Source of the DNA: Aegilops tauschii subsp. strangulata
Taxonomy: Eukaryota; Streptophyta; Magnoliopsida; Poales; Poaceae
DNA: 64,000 nucleotides
Assembly: GCF_002575655.3 (NCBI RefSeq)
Contig: NC_053040.3
Location: 150,537,148 to 150,601,147, forward strand
Direction: 5' to 3'
The notes under the pieces were generated by a model that saw only the letters and a program-made list of their open reading frames with translations, made no database searches and was not told the origin of the DNA. This document shows positions 45,433 to 57,632 of this stretch, in pieces. How positions within the stretch are numbered: the first letter of the stretch is position 1; the number at the start of each line of letters is the position of its first letter. Made by a program: the position numbers and the translations under genes.

Positions 45433-46946
45433 TGCTACGTCTCCAACGTATCTATAATTTATGAAGTATTCATACCATGTTTACAACAATTTTATATGGT
45501 TTTGGTATGATTTGATTAGAACTAACGCGGACTGACGTTGTTTTCAGCACACCTACCGTGGTGTCATTTTTTGTCCAGAAATAGAAGTTCTCAGAATGGG
45601 CTGAAAATTTACGGTGATTTTTTGTGGCCAAAAAGAGACCCCCGAAGCTTCATGGGAGGACCAGAAGACCCACCAGAGCATGACAAGCTCGCTAGGCGCG
45701 CCCTACCCCCCAGTGTGCTTGGAGCGAGCTTGTCGCTGCCTTGTGGACCCCCTTGACATGAGACCGGCGCCAAAAATTACTATAAATACCCAAACCCCCA
45801 AAAAGAACCCTAGATGAGAAGTTCTGCTGCCGCAAGCCTCTGTATCCATGAAAACTCAATTAGGACCCTGTTCCGGCACCCTGCCGGAGAGGGAAATCAT
45901 CACCGGAGGCCATCTTCATCATCCAAGTGGCAACCATGACGAGGAGAGAGTAGTTCACCCTCCGGGCTGAGGGTATGTACCGGTAGCTATGTGTTTGATC
46001 TCTCTCTCTCTCTCTCTCTTTCTCGTTTCTTGATTTGGCACGATCTTGATGTACCGCGAGCTTTCTTAATATATTTGGATCTTATGGTGTTCTTCCCTCT
46101 CTACCTTCTTGTGATGAATTGAATCTTTCCCTTTGAGGTTTTGTTATGTCGGATTGAATCTTTTGGATGTGAGAGCACTTGATGTATGTCTTGCGATGGG
46201 ATATCCATGGTGACAATGGGATGTTCTATTGATTCACTTGATGTATGTTTTGGTTACCAACTTGCGGATTCCCGTGGTGCCATCGAGGTAATCTATGCAT
46301 AGGGTTTGATACGCGTTTTCATATTCCTTTGTCTGATTGAAATCTTGGGGGTACTCTTTGAAGTTGTTTGTGTTGGCTTGAATATCATGAACCTGAAGTA
46401 GTTTGATGCATATCGTATAATCAACTCACGGATACTTGTGGTAACACTGGAGTCTCTAGGTGACATTAGAGTTGGTTGATGCGTATCATACGGTGTTATT
46501 TTAGTATGAACTCTACGGCTGTTTGTGACACTTATAGGAATAGCTCAATGGATTGATCAGAAAGAATAACTTTGAGGTGGTTTCGAACCCTACAAAAAAA
46601 TTTCATCATATGTTCTCCATGATAGGATTCTTTGTTGCACGTTGAGGGATTGTTATATGATCCAATTATGTTGTCATTATTCAGAGATTTTGCACTATTG
46701 AAAGTATGAACCGTAGACCTTGTTTTCAAGCATTGCAATACCGATTTTGCTCACTCTTGTTTCGAGTTACCTTGCTGTTTTTATATTTTCAGATTACAAA
46801 AACCTATATCTACCATCCATACTACACTTTTATCACCATCTCTTCATCGAACTAGTTAACCTATACAATTTTCCATTGTATTAGGTGTGTTGGGGACACA
46901 AGAGACTCTTTGTTATTTGGTTGCAAGGTTGTTTGAGAGAGACCAT
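45433..46946 (+). repeat. LTR fragment of another Athila-type element
   Basis: Starts TGCTACGTCTCCAACGTATC, sharing its first 28 bases or so with the LTR at 29387 and then diverging. TATAAATA at 45781-45788; GC-rich block GGCGCGCCC near 45695; (CT)n microsatellite at 45999-46024. Interrupted near its 3' end, after GAGAGAGACCAT, by the LTR at 46947. The rest should lie right of the window. Confidence 0.75.
45999..46024. repeat. (CT)n microsatellite
   Basis: About 26 bases of CT repeats downstream of the TATA box, a common feature of plant 5' leaders. Confidence 0.85.
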
Positions 46947-48468
46947 TGATATGTCCATTTTGCATCATGCTTTTATATCGATATTTATTGCATTATGGGC
47001 TGTTATTACACATTATGTCACAATACTTATGCCTATTCTCTCTTATTTTACAAGGTTTGCACGAAGAGGGAGAATGCCGGCAGCTGGAATTCTTGGCTGG
47101 AAAAGGAGCAAATATTAGAGACCTATTCTGCACAGCTCCAAAAGTCCTGAAACTTCACGGAGGCAGTTTTTGGAATTAATAAAAATATTGGCGAAAGAAT
47201 CAACCAGAGGGGGGCCACCCACCATCCATGAGGGTGGGGGGCGCGCCCTACCCCCCCGGGCGCGCTCCCTGCCTCGTGGGCCCCCTGGCAGGCCTCAGGT
47301 GCCCATCTACTGCTATATGAAGTCTTTCACCCTGGAAAAAAATAGAGGGAAGCTTCCGGGACGAAACACCGCCGCCACGAGGCGGAACCTTGGCGGAACC
47401 AATCTAGTGCTCCGGCGGAGCTGTTCTGCCGGGGAAACATCCCTCCGGGAGGGGGAAATCATCACCATCGTCATCACCATCGATCCTCTCAGCGGGAGAG
47501 GGTCAATCTCCATCAACATCTTCACTAGCACCATCTCATCTCAAACCCTAGTTCATCTCTTGTGTCCAATCTTTGTCTCAAAACCTCATATTGGTATGTG
47601 TGGGTTGCTAGTAGTGTTGATTACTCCTTGTAGTTGATGCTAGTTGGTTTATTTGGTGGAAGATCATATGTTCAGATCCTTTATGCATATTAATACCCCT
47701 CTGATTATGAACATGAATATGATTTGTGAGTAGTTACATTTGTTCCTGAGGACATGGGAGAAGTCTTGCTATAAGTAGTCATGTGAATTTGGTATTCGTT
47801 TGATATTTTGATGAGATGTATGTTGTCTTTCCTCTAGTGGTGTTATGTGAACATCGACTACATGACACTTCACCATTGTTTGGGCCTAGAGGAAGGCATT
47901 GGGAAGTAATAAGTAGATGATGGGTTGCTAGAGTGACAGAAGCTTAAACCCTAGTTTATGCGTTGCTTCGTAAGGGGCTGATTTGGATCCATATGTTTCA
48001 TGCTATGGTTAGGTTTACCTTAATACTTCTATTGTAGTTGCGGATGCTTGCAATAGGGGTTAATCATAAGTGGGATGCTTGTCCAAGAAAGGGCAGTACC
48101 AAAGCACCGGTCCACCCACATATCAAATTATTAAAGTAATGAACGCGAATCATATGAGCGTGATGAAAACTAGTTTGACGATAATTCCCATGTGTCCTCG
48201 GGAGCGTTTTCCTTCATATAAGAGTTTGTCCAGGCTTGTCCTTTGCTACAAAAAGGATTGGGCCATCTTGCTGCACCTTATTTACATTCATTACTTGTTA
48301 CCCATTACAAATTACCTTATCACAAAACTATCTGTTACCGATAATTTCAGTGCTTGCAGAGAATACCTTACTGAAAACCGCTTGTCATTTCCTTCTGCTC
48401 CTCGTTGGGTTCGACACTCTTACTTATCGAAAGGACTACGATAGATCCCCAATACTTGTGGGTCATCA
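46947..48468 (+). repeat. 5' LTR of Athila-type element
   Basis: TGATATGTCCATTTTGC...GTGGGTCATCA, 1522 bp. GGGCGCGCCC hairpin arm at 47239-47248 with weak TATA TATATGA at 47314-47320. Right copy not in window, so the boundary rests on the primer-site spacing of 11 bases, the same as at 30963. Confidence 0.8.
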
Positions 48469-48479
48469 AGACTCTTTTC

Positions 48480-48497
48480 TGGCGCCGTTGCCGGGGA
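48480..48497 (+). promoter_or_regulatory. Primer binding site (tRNA-Asp type)
   Basis: TGGCGCCGTTGCCGGGGA, identical to 30975-30992. Confidence 0.92.
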
Positions 48498-48574
48498 GTG
48501 AAGCGCCTTTTGGTAGGTGGAATTTGGTAAGGAAAATTTATATAGTGTGCTGAAATTCACTGTCACTTGTTACT

Positions 48575-51500
48575 ATGGAAAGTAATCCCTTGAGGGGCAT
48601 GTTCGGGGTATCTTCACCCCGACCAGTAGAGCAAAGAGTTGCTCCTCAACCTACCGAACCTACTGAAAATGTTCACTTTGAAATTCCTTCGGGTATGATA
48701 GAGAAACTGCTAGCTAATCCTTTTACAGGAGATGGAACATTGCATCCCGATTTGCACCTAATCTATGTGGATGAAGTTTGTGGATTATTTAAGCTTGCAG
48801 GTATGCCCGAGGATGTTACCAAGAAGAAGGTCTTCCCTTTATATTTGAAGGGAAAGGCATTGACATGGTTTAGGCTATGTGATGATATGGGATCATGGAA
48901 CTACAACCGATTGAAATTGGAATTTCACCAGAAGTTTTATCCTATGCATCTTGTTCATCGTGATCATAATTATATATATATATATATATAATTTTTGGCC
49001 TCGCGAAGGAGAAAGCATCGCTCAATCTTGGGGGAGGCTTAAGTCAATGTTATATTCATGCCCCAATCATGAGCTCTCAAGAGAAATTATTATTCAAAAA
49101 ATTTATGCTCGGTTTTCTCTCAATAATCGCTCCATGCTCGATACTTCTTGTACTGGTTCTTTTATGATGAAGACTATTGAATTTAAATGGGATTTATTGG
49201 AAAGAATTAAATGCAACTCTGAAGATTGGGATCTCGACGAAGGTAAGGATTCAGGTATAACACCTAAGTTTGATTGTGTTAAATCTTTTATGGATACCGA
49301 TGTTTTCCGTGAATTTAGCACTAAATATGGACTTGACTCTGAGATAGTAGCTTCTTTCTATGAATCCTTTGCTACTCATGTTGATCTCCCTAAGGAGAAG
49401 TGGTTTAAATATAATCCTCCCATTAAAGTAAAAGTAGTTGCACCTCTTAAAGTTGAAGAAAAGACTATCACTTATAATGTTGATCCTGTTGTTCCTACTG
49501 CTTATATTGAGAAACCACCTTTTCCTGTTAGAATAAAGGATCATGCTAAAGCTTCAACTGTGGTTCATAAGAGTAATACTAGAACACATACACCCCCTGA
49601 GCAAATTAAATTTGAACCTAGTATTACTATGGTTAAAGATCTCTTGGCCGATAATATTGATGGGCATGTTATTTACTTCTGTGATGAAGCTGCTAGAATT
49701 GCTAGACCTGATACTAAAAATAAACATAGACCTGTTGTAGGCATGTCTGTTATTTCTGTTAAAATAGGAGATCATTGCTATCATGGCTGATGTGATATGG
49801 GTGCTAGTGCAAGTGCAATACCCCATTCCCTATACAAAGAAATTATGCATGATATTGCACCTGCTGAGATAGAAGAAATTGATGTTACAATTAAGCTTGC
49901 CAATAGAGATACTATTTCACCAGCTGGGATTGTTAGAGATGTTGAAGTCTTGTGTGGGAAAGTTAAATATCCTACCGATTTTCTTGTTCTTGGTTCCCCA
50001 CAAGATAACTTTTGTCCCATTATATTTGGTAGACCCTTCTTGAATACTGTTAATGCTAGGATAGACTACAAAAAGGATGTTGTTACTATTGGTTTGGGGG
50101 ATTTGTCTCATGAGTTTAATTTTGCTAAATTTCTTAGACAACCCCGTGATGAGGAATTTCCTAGTAAAGAAGAAATTATTGGTCTTGCTTCTATTTCCGT
50201 GCCTCCTAATGATCCTTTACAACAATATTTGCTCGACCATGAAAATGATATGTTTATGAATGAAAGGAGGGAAATAGATGAAGTATTCTTTAAACAGGGA
50301 CCTATTTTGAAACACAACGTGCCTGTTGAAATCCTAGGGGATCCTCCTCCACCCAAGGGTGATCCCGTGTTTGAGCTTAAACCATTACCTGATACTCTTA
50401 AATATGCATATCTTGATGAAAAGAAGATATATCCTGTTATTATTAGTGCTAACCTTTCAGAGAAGGAAGAAGAGAAATTATTGAAAACTCTGAAGAAGCA
50501 CCGTGCTGCTATTGGATATACTCTTGATGATCTTAAGGGCATTAGCCCCACTCTATGCCAACACAAAATAAAATTGGAGAAAGATGCTAAACCTGTTGTT
50601 GATCACCAAAGACGGTTAAATCCTAAGATGAAAGAAGTGGTAAGAAATGAAATACTAAAGCTCCTGGAGGCAGGTATAATTTATCCTGTTGCTGATAGTC
50701 AGTTGGTAAGTCATGTCCATTGTGTCCCTAAGAAGGGAGGTATTATTGTTGTTCCTAATGATAAAGATGAATTGATCCCACAATGAATCGTTACAGGTTA
50801 TAGAATGGTAATTGACTTCCGCAAATTAAATAAAGCTACTAGAAAAGATCATTACCCTTTACCTTTTATTGATCAAATGATAGAAAGATTATCTAAACAT
50901 ACACATTTTTGCTTTCTAGATGGTTACTCTAGTTTGTCTCAAATACCTGTGTCAAAAGAGGATCAGGATAAGACCACTTTTACTTGCCCTTTCCGTACCT
51001 TTGCTTATAGACGTATGCCTTTTGGTTTATGTAATGCACCTGCTACCTTTCAAAGATGCATGCTGGCTATATTCTCTATTTTTTGTGAAAAGATTGTTGA
51101 GGTTTTCATGGATGATTTTTCCATATATGGAACTTCTTTTGATGATTGCTTGAGCAACCTTGTTCGAGTTTTGCAGAGATGTGAAGAACTAATCTTGTCT
51201 TGAGTTGGGAGAAGTGCCACTTTATGGTTAATGAAGGTATTGTCTTGGGGCATAAAATTTCTGAAAGAGGTATTGAGGTTGATAAAGCTAAAGTTGATGC
51301 TATTGAAAAGATGTCGTGTCCCAAGGACATCAAAGGTATAAGAAGTTTCCTTGGTCATGCTAGTTTTTATAGGAGGTTCATTAAAGACTTCTCAAAAATC
51401 TCTAGGCCTCTGACTAATCTCTTACAAAAAGATGTTCCTTTTATCTTTGATGATGATTGTGTAGAAGCATTTGAAATACTTAAGAAAGCCTTGATTTCTG

Positions 51501-53317
51501 CACCCATTTTTTCAGCCACCTGATTGGAATTTACCCTTTGAAATTATGTGTGATGCTAGTGATTATGCTGTAGGTGCTGTTATAGGACAAAGAGTTGATA
51601 AGAAATTAAATGTTATTCAGTATGCTAGTAAAACTCTAGACAATGCCCAGAGAAATTATGCTACTACTGAAAAAGAATTTTTAGCGGTTGTATTTGCTTG
51701 TGATAAGTTCAGACCTTATATTGTTGATTCTAAAGTAACTGTTCACACCGATCATGCTGCTATTAAATATCTTATGGAAAAGAAAGATGCTAAACCTAGA
51801 CTTATTAGATGGGTTCTCTTGCTACAAGAATTTCATCTGCATATTATTGATAGAAAGGGAGCTGAGAACCCCGTTGCAGACAACTTGTCTAGGTTAGAAA
51901 ATGTTCTTGATGACCCACTCCCTATTGATGATAGCTTTCCTGATGAACAATTAGCTATCATAAATGCTTCTCGTACTACTCCATGGTAAGCTGATTATGC
52001 TAATTACATTCTTGCTAAATTTATACCACCTAGTTTCACATACCAGGAAAAGAAAAAGTTTTTCTATGATTTAAGACATTACTTCTGGGATGACCCACAC
52101 CTTTATAAAGGAGTAGATGGTGTTATTAGACGTTGTGTACCTGAGCATGAACAGGAATAGATCCTATGCAAGTGTCACTCCAAGGCTTATGGAGGACACC
52201 ATGCTGGAGATAGAACTGCGCATAAGGTATTGCAATCCGGTTTCTATTGGCCTACTCTCTTCGAGGATGCCCGTAAGTTTGTTTTGTCTTGTGATGAATG
52301 TCAAAGAATTGGTAATATTAGTAGACATCAAGAAATGCCTATGAACTACCCACTCGTTATTGAACCATTTGATGTTTGTGGCTTTGATTATATGGGAGCA
52401 TTTCCTTCCTCTAATGGCTATACACATATTTTAGTTGCTGTTGATTACATTACTAAGTGGGTAGAAGCTATTCCAACTAGTAGGGTTGATCTTAAGACCT
52501 CTATTAAGATGCTTAAAGAAGTTATTTTTCCGAGGTTTGGAGTCCCTAGATATTAAATGACTGATGGTGGTTCACACTTTATTCATGGTGCCTTTTGTAA
52601 AATGCTTGCTAAGTATGACGTTAATCATAGAATTGCATCTCCTTACCACCCACAATCTAGTGGCCAAGTAGAATTGAGTAATAGAGATATCAAATTAGTT
52701 TTGCAAAAGACTGTTAATAGATCTAGAAAGAATTGGTCCAAGAAACTTGATGATGCATTATGGGCCTATAGAACTGCATATAAAACCCTATGGGTATGTC
52801 TCCGTAGAAAATGGTTTACAGAAAAGCATGTCACGTACCTCTCGAACTAGAACATAAGGCATATTGGGCCATTAAAGAGCTCAACTATGATTTCAAACTT
52901 GCCGTTGAGAAGAGGCTATTTGACATTAGCTCACTTGATGAATGGAGAACCCAAGCCTATGAGAATGCCAAACTGTTTAAAGAAAAAGTTAGAAGATGGC
53001 ATGACAAAAGGATACAAAAGCGTGAGTTTAACATAGGTGACTATGTGTTGCTATTCAACTCGCGTTTAAGATTTTTTGCAGGAAAACTTCTCTCTAAATG
53101 GAAAGGTCCTTACGTTATCGAGGAGGTCTATCGTTCCGGTGCCAGAAAAGTCAACAACTTCAAAGGCACAAATCCGAAGGTGGTGAACGGTCAAAGAATC
53201 AAACATTATATCCCAGGTAACCCTATAAATGTTGAAACTAATGTTATTGAAACCGTAACCCCGGGGGAATACATAAGGGACACTTTCCAGAACGTTTCAT
53301 ACTTCGAAAAGGAATAG
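48575..53317 (+). pseudogene. Athila gag-pol polyprotein, broken
   Basis: ATG 48575 (MESNPLRGMFGVSSPRP). Gag core has KKKVFPLYLKGKALTWF. Protease active site CDMGAS is at about 49791; RT is at 50500-51180 (YRMVIDFRKLNKA, MPFGLCNAPATF, EVFMDDFSIYG). RNase H is at about 51540-51800 ([22 protein letters not shown]). Integrase zinc region is at about 52180-52300; core has [13 protein letters not shown] and [12 protein letters not shown], ending YFEKE at 53317. No chromodomain. Breaks: (TA)n expansion at 48968-48990, TGA 49788-49790, TGA 50784-50786, frameshifts near 51190, 51505 and 52800, TAA 51987-51989, TAG 52158-52160, TAA 52554-52556. Too many changes for any function. Confidence 0.92.
48968..48990. 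repeat. (TA)n microsatellite inside gag
   Basis: About eleven TA units in codons for Ile-Tyr repeats; the ORF shifts frame here, so repeat slippage has broken gag. Confidence 0.85.
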
Positions 53318-53644
53318 GTATATGATACGGTAAGTAAACCGACTCCAAAACAGTTCTAATGGCAGTTTTTCTCCGTTTTGGAAAATTTAAGAAAATAGGA
53401 AAATAAGAAGTAGTCCGGGAAGGACACAAGGCGTCCACGAGGGTGGAGGGCGCGCCCTACCCCCCTGGGCGCGCCCCCTGCCTCGTGGGCACCTCGTGTG
53501 CTCTCCGGACTCCGATTTCTTGCACGTTACTTCTTTTGGTCTGTAAAAATTCATTATATAATCTCCCGAAGGTTTTGACCACCGTACCACGCAAATATCC
53601 TCTGTGTTTGTTTTGAGTTGTTTCTGTAGCAGATTTGGAGCAAG
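53318..53644 (+). promoter_or_regulatory. Internal promoter-like module after pol
   Basis: GGGCGCGCCC at 53448-53457, loop TACCCCCCT, GGGCGCGCCC at 53467-53476, then CCTGCCTCGTGGG and a TATA box TATATAA at 53555-53561, about 84 bases before the late-ORF ATG at 53645. The GC block is nearly the same as that in the 5' LTR at 47230-47280. I infer a second promoter. Confidence 0.5.
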
Positions 53645-53836
53645 ATGTCATCTCAGGATTCCGACGGAGAGAGCTATGTCTCACATCTCATTGCTGACCC
53701 AAAGACCTATGGGGATCTATCTCCTTGTGGTCGAACTACGGATGAGGAGGAGGGTGCTTATTTGATGAGGATCAATGATTCAAGTTCGGAGGAGGATGAT
53801 GTCCCTCTACCCACTACAAAAAATACACTTCCGTGA
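53645..53836 (+). pseudogene. Late ORF of Athila element, truncated by CACTA insertion
   Basis: ATG 53645, MSSQDSDGESYVSHLIADPK, a very acidic, Ser-rich N-terminus (INDSSSEEDDVPLP). The real frame ends at 53811; the last eight codons are CACTA sequence. It lies where Athila elements carry a third, envelope-like ORF. With only 56 residues left, function cannot be judged. Confidence 0.55.
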
Positions 53837-54481
53837 TGATACGTGTTTGTCACCGTAGGTCACGTTTTCTGTCATGCATGTACATCCATGACAAATTTAT
53901 GACAGAATCAAGATAGTCATACCTGTGCTGTCGTAGAAGTGTTGCATGACATTACCAAAATTATCATCATGGAAGTGTCCACTTCCATGACGATAAATCG
54001 CGCGTCACAGAAGTGCTTTCGTCAAGGGTGACCGACACATGGCATCCACCGTAACGGAACGTCGTTAAGCTATCGGGTCCGGTTTTGGATCCGATAACCC
54101 GTTAACAGCCCGGACCAACGGGGATTTTCCACGTGTAAGATCATCATTGGACGGAGGAAACACGTGTTGCCTCACCGTTGGGACAGATGTCATCCACTCA
54201 TTGGACAGGAGGCGACTATGATAGGTCGACACGTGGCACGGCCCAACAGTGGCCCATTCCGGTGAAAAAGGCCACCCAGTAAAAAATAGCTGGCCGGCCC
54301 ATATAAGGCCTACTTGTGTCAGGTCCTTTTAAGCCCACGGCCCATACGAGATGTGCCAATTCGGCCCGTCAATGGCCCGTTAAGATTTGACACCATTGCA
54401 GCCCATCGTCAGTTCGAGCCCGTTAACAGCCCGCTATATATTTGGGCTCAATATCGGCCTGATGAGATTTCGGCCTGTTAA

Positions 54482-55034
54482 CGGCCCATTTAAATATTGG
54501 GCTAATTTCCGGCCCGGTGTGTCTTTCAGCCTGTTGACGGCCCATAAATAAGTTGGGCCATTTGTAGTCGGACCTGAGTTTCGGTCTTTTAGCGACCCAT
54601 TTAAGTGTTGGGCCAATTTCCGGCCCGGTGTGTCTTTCAGCCTGGTGACGGCCCATATATCTGTTGGGACATTTGTAGTCGGACCTGAGTTTTGGCCTTT
54701 TAGCGACCCATTTAAGTGTTGGGCCAATTCCCGGCCCTGTGTGCCTTTCAGCCTGTTAACGGACCATAAATGAGTTGGGCCATTTGTAGTCGGACCTGAG
54801 TTTTGGCCTTTTAACGGCCCATGCCCTTCATGGTCCAATACCAGCCCGGTTTCTCTTTCGGCCTGCTAAAGGCCCACAACGCAGTTGGGCCATTTACAAT
54901 ACGACCTGACTTTCGGCCTCTTAGCGGCCCATGCTCTTCATGGTCCAGTACAAGCCCGCTGTCTCTTTCGGCCTGCTATAGGCCCACAGTATAGTTGGGC
55001 CATATGTAGCCCGAACATAGTAACGGCCTGTTAA
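54482..55034. repeat. CACTA subterminal repeats, five units of 110-111 bp
   Basis: Units begin CGGCCCAT or CGACCCAT at 54482, 54593, 54704, 54815 and 54925. Each carries several GGCCCAT/TTGGGCC motifs, likely transposase binding sites. Looser GGCCCAT motifs continue to about 55160 and before 54482. Confidence 0.88.
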
Positions 55035-55355
55035 CGACCCGTGAAATCAATTGGGCCCACCTGTTGCCTGCTTTGATGTCAGCCTGTTAACGACCCGGGA
55101 GTTAAGAGGGCCGACCATTAACTTCCGGCCTGGTAACGGCCCATTAACTTAATGGGCCCACTAAAGTTCGTACATGTCTTTAGGCCAAATTAGATAATTT
55201 GAACCCATTACGACGAGCAATTATGCACAGGACCAAAACCGATCAAGCAAAGGTATGGCATACAGGGAAAACGTTGCACATCCAGCATATATTACAGGAA
55301 ATTACATCCACTGGGCAATCAAAGATTGATGCCAGTGCAAATAAATGAACAGAAC
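55035..55355. other. CACTA sequence between subterminal repeats and coding part
   Basis: Degenerate GGCCCAT motifs to about 55160, then plain AT-rich sequence. No ORF. Confidence 0.55.
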
Positions 55356-55544
55356 CTAATGATCTACAATGTCACAATCTACAACCTCAGCACAGATGAC
55401 GCCCATAAGCATGTCGGCAAGTTCTTGCTGCTTTGCTACACTGTCTCTGAAAACATCTATCAGTTGTTGTGTCGCACAACTCTGCATCTCTGATTCCTCC
55501 ACCATTTCCATCATTCCTTTAGCCATTAATTGGTTCACAAACAT
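55356..55544 (-). CDS. Last coding exon of CACTA minus-strand gene (putative)
   Basis: MFVNQLMAKGMMEMVEESEM ... VAKQQELADMLMGVICAEVV, ending at a stop at 55356. Helical and acidic. The position near the terminus fits a TNP1-like accessory protein gene. The upstream exon border is not fixed. Confidence 0.45.
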   Translation of the reverse strand: MFVNQLMAKGMMEMVEESEMQSCATQQLIDVFRDSVAKQQELADMLMGVICAEVVDCDIVDH

Positions 55545-55705
55545 ACATTTTTCCGTTGCATTCGAGACAGATGATACTGAACAGATTCAGATGGCGATTT
55601 TGGCAGGCTTGTATTATTGATAGTGGAGAGTGTCTCGACCACTGCATCATAACATAAATTAGGAGGGGAACCAAATAGATTAATCATGAGTTATTGGTAT
55701 ATTAC

Positions 55706-55781
55706 CTGGCCCAGATTTATTGGAAAGAAACAATGGGGTTGCCTTGCTGTTTTCAGAGTTTGTCTTCTTATCTTCAGCAGC
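55706..55781 (-). CDS. Short internal exon of CACTA minus-strand gene (putative)
   Basis: 76 bases bounded on the minus strand by an acceptor (GTGCAG) and a donor (GTAATA); reads AAEDKKTNSENSKATPLFL. Homology not recognised; the splice signals and lack of stops are the only support. Confidence 0.4.
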
Positions 55782-55995
55782 CTGCACCAAATTAAGACAC
55801 TAGCATTGCTATCATTGGCCAAGTTAGATAATAGGAAAGCAACATTGGCACAACGAACATTTGGGCAACTAGCCAACACCAAATTAACACAATATGGCAC
55901 AGCTATCATCAGCCAGGTAAGGTAATACGAAAGCAACATTGACACAATGAATGAATGGGCAACCAGAGCAACACTACAATTCAGTAATGTGCATG

Positions 55996-56815
55996 ATATG
56001 AGATAGTACACTCATGCAGCTCAGTATGCAAAACTACCAGGCAGTTTTCTTTACAAAAATCAACATTGGCACCTTTAACATTTTTCTACAACTAATTTTA
56101 GATCAGACAAAGGTTGGATTCACGCCGATTAACAAAATACATGCTGATGTAAAAATATAGTGATATACAACAGGTACTTACATCAGCATTGGAGCACAGA
56201 GAATTCCCGCAAGATATTTTCCTCGAATACAATCCCAATGAAGGAAATCTTCTATCATTTAACCTTATTTTCTAAAAGAGAGATGGGTAAGAAACATGTA
56301 GAAAATATGACCAGAATGCTATAAATTTCATGATGCGAGGATACGCACATGCTTCTTAGAATGGAGTTGACATTCTTTTGCTGGACTGGAGCGGACTAGT
56401 TCTTTGGCCACTGGAATCTGCTTATTATCAGTGGGAGTTGGGTTTCTATGTGTTGGAGCAGTATCTATAAAAATGGAGTTGGTTTATTATCTCCTGGCAT
56501 TTGGATCTTTTGCCAAGACCTGGTTTGTAACCCTTCAGATTCTAACATAGCCGTCTTCCCCTTGCATGCCTTATATAGAAGAATGGTGCTTCAATTATAA
56601 AACATGCTACAGGAGAGATGGAATAGGTACTGAAGAATAGAAAGGCATGACATATTGACATGTATTCCCTCCATCCGGAAATAAATGGATGGGTCTAGGC
56701 GTATTTCAGTTCTAGATACATCTAGTTTTATCCATTATTGCGACATGTAATCCGGATAGAGGGAGTATGATGTAAGAGCTAGGGATACGACAGGACAACA
56801 CAGTAAAAAAACACT
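55996..56815. repeat. Tandem duplication in CACTA element, copy 1
   Basis: Matches 56853-57682 nearly throughout, period 857, starting GATATGAGATAGTACACTC. It contains an exon-like piece (minus strand, about 56360-56570) and a MITE. A one-base deletion at about 56470 (ATAAAAATGG against ATAAAAACTGG) breaks the frame in this copy. Confidence 0.9.
56665..56765. mobile_element. Stowaway-like MITE, copy 1
   Basis: 101 bp with terminal inverted repeats TTCCCTCCATCCGGAAATA / ATCCGGATAGAGGGAG and TA target duplication. Same site in both copies of the tandem duplication, so it was there before the duplication. Confidence 0.88.
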
Positions 56816-57191
56816 GAAAACCCATTGCAGAACCAAAGTAATCAAACCCACTGATATGAGATAGTACACTCATGCAGCTCAGGATGCAAAACTACCAGGC
56901 AGTTTTCCTTACAAAAATCAACATTGTGGCCTTTAATCATACATTTTGCTACAACTAAATTTAGATCAGATAAAGGTTGGATTCACGCCGATTAACAAAA
57001 TACATGCTGATGTAAAAATATAGTGATATACAACATGTACTTACATCTGCATTGGAGTATAGGGAATTCCTGCAAGAATCTTTCGTCACAAACGATACCA
57101 GTGCAGAAATTCTTCTATCTGTTAAGCTTATTTTCTAAAAGAGAGATGGGTAAGAAACATGTAGAAAATATGATCAGCATGCTATAAAATT

Positions 57192-57413
57192 TCATGATGC
57201 AAGGATACGCACACGCTTCTTAGAATGGAGTTGACATATTTTTGCTGGACTGGAGCGGACTAGTTCTTTGGCCACTAGAATCTGCTTATTATCAGTAGGA
57301 GTTGGGTTTCTCTGTGCTGGAGCAGTATCTATAAAAACTGGAGTTGGTTTATTATCTCCTGGCGTTTGGATCTTTTGCAAAGACCTGGTTTGTAACCCTT
57401 CAGATTCTAACAT
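57192..57413 (-). CDS. Exon of CACTA minus-strand gene (putative, intact copy)
   Basis: MLESEGLQTRSLQKIQTPGDNK ... RNPTPTDNKQILVAKELVRSS, polar and Pro-rich, open across the exon-like piece of copy 2; the equivalent in copy 1 is frameshifted. Donor-like GTGTGCGT lies after KKR near 57205. Likely part of the accessory protein gene. Confidence 0.4.
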   Translation of the reverse strand: MLESEGLQTRSLQKIQTPGDNKPTPVFIDTAPAQRNPTPTDNKQILVAKELVRSSPAKICQLHSKKRVRILAS

Positions 57414-57531
57414 AGTCGTCTTCCCCTTGCATGCCTTGTATAGAAGAATGGTGCTTCAATTATAAAACATGCTACAGCAGAGAGATGGAATAGGTACTGA
57501 AGAATAGAAAGGCATGACATATTGACATGTA

Positions 57532-57632
57532 TTCCCTCCATCCAGAAAAAAATGGATGGTTCCAGGCGTATTTCAGTTCTAGGTACATCCTTTTTTATCC
57601 ATTTCGGCAACATGTAATCCGGACGGAGGGAG
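57532..57632. mobile_element. Stowaway-like MITE, copy 2
   Basis: Same element as at 56665-56765, with TA duplications, diverged by several substitutions. Confidence 0.88.

Larger units (their letters stand above)
46947..53811 (+). mobile_element. Athila-type Ty3 retrotransposon with complete but broken pol, 3' end displaced
   Basis: 5' LTR, tRNA-Asp primer site, gag, protease, RT, RNase H, integrase, then an internal promoter-like module and the start of a late ORF. There it is cut by a CACTA element at 53812. The 3' LTR is not in the window. The five bases before it, ACCAT at 46942-46946, are the presumed target duplication. Many stops and frameshifts make it an old copy. Confidence 0.87.

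Noticed and set aside
54434..54838. 134-codon minus-strand ORF with 37-residue repeats
   Set aside because: It is the translation of the 111-bp CACTA subterminal repeats; the period being a multiple of three keeps the frame open.
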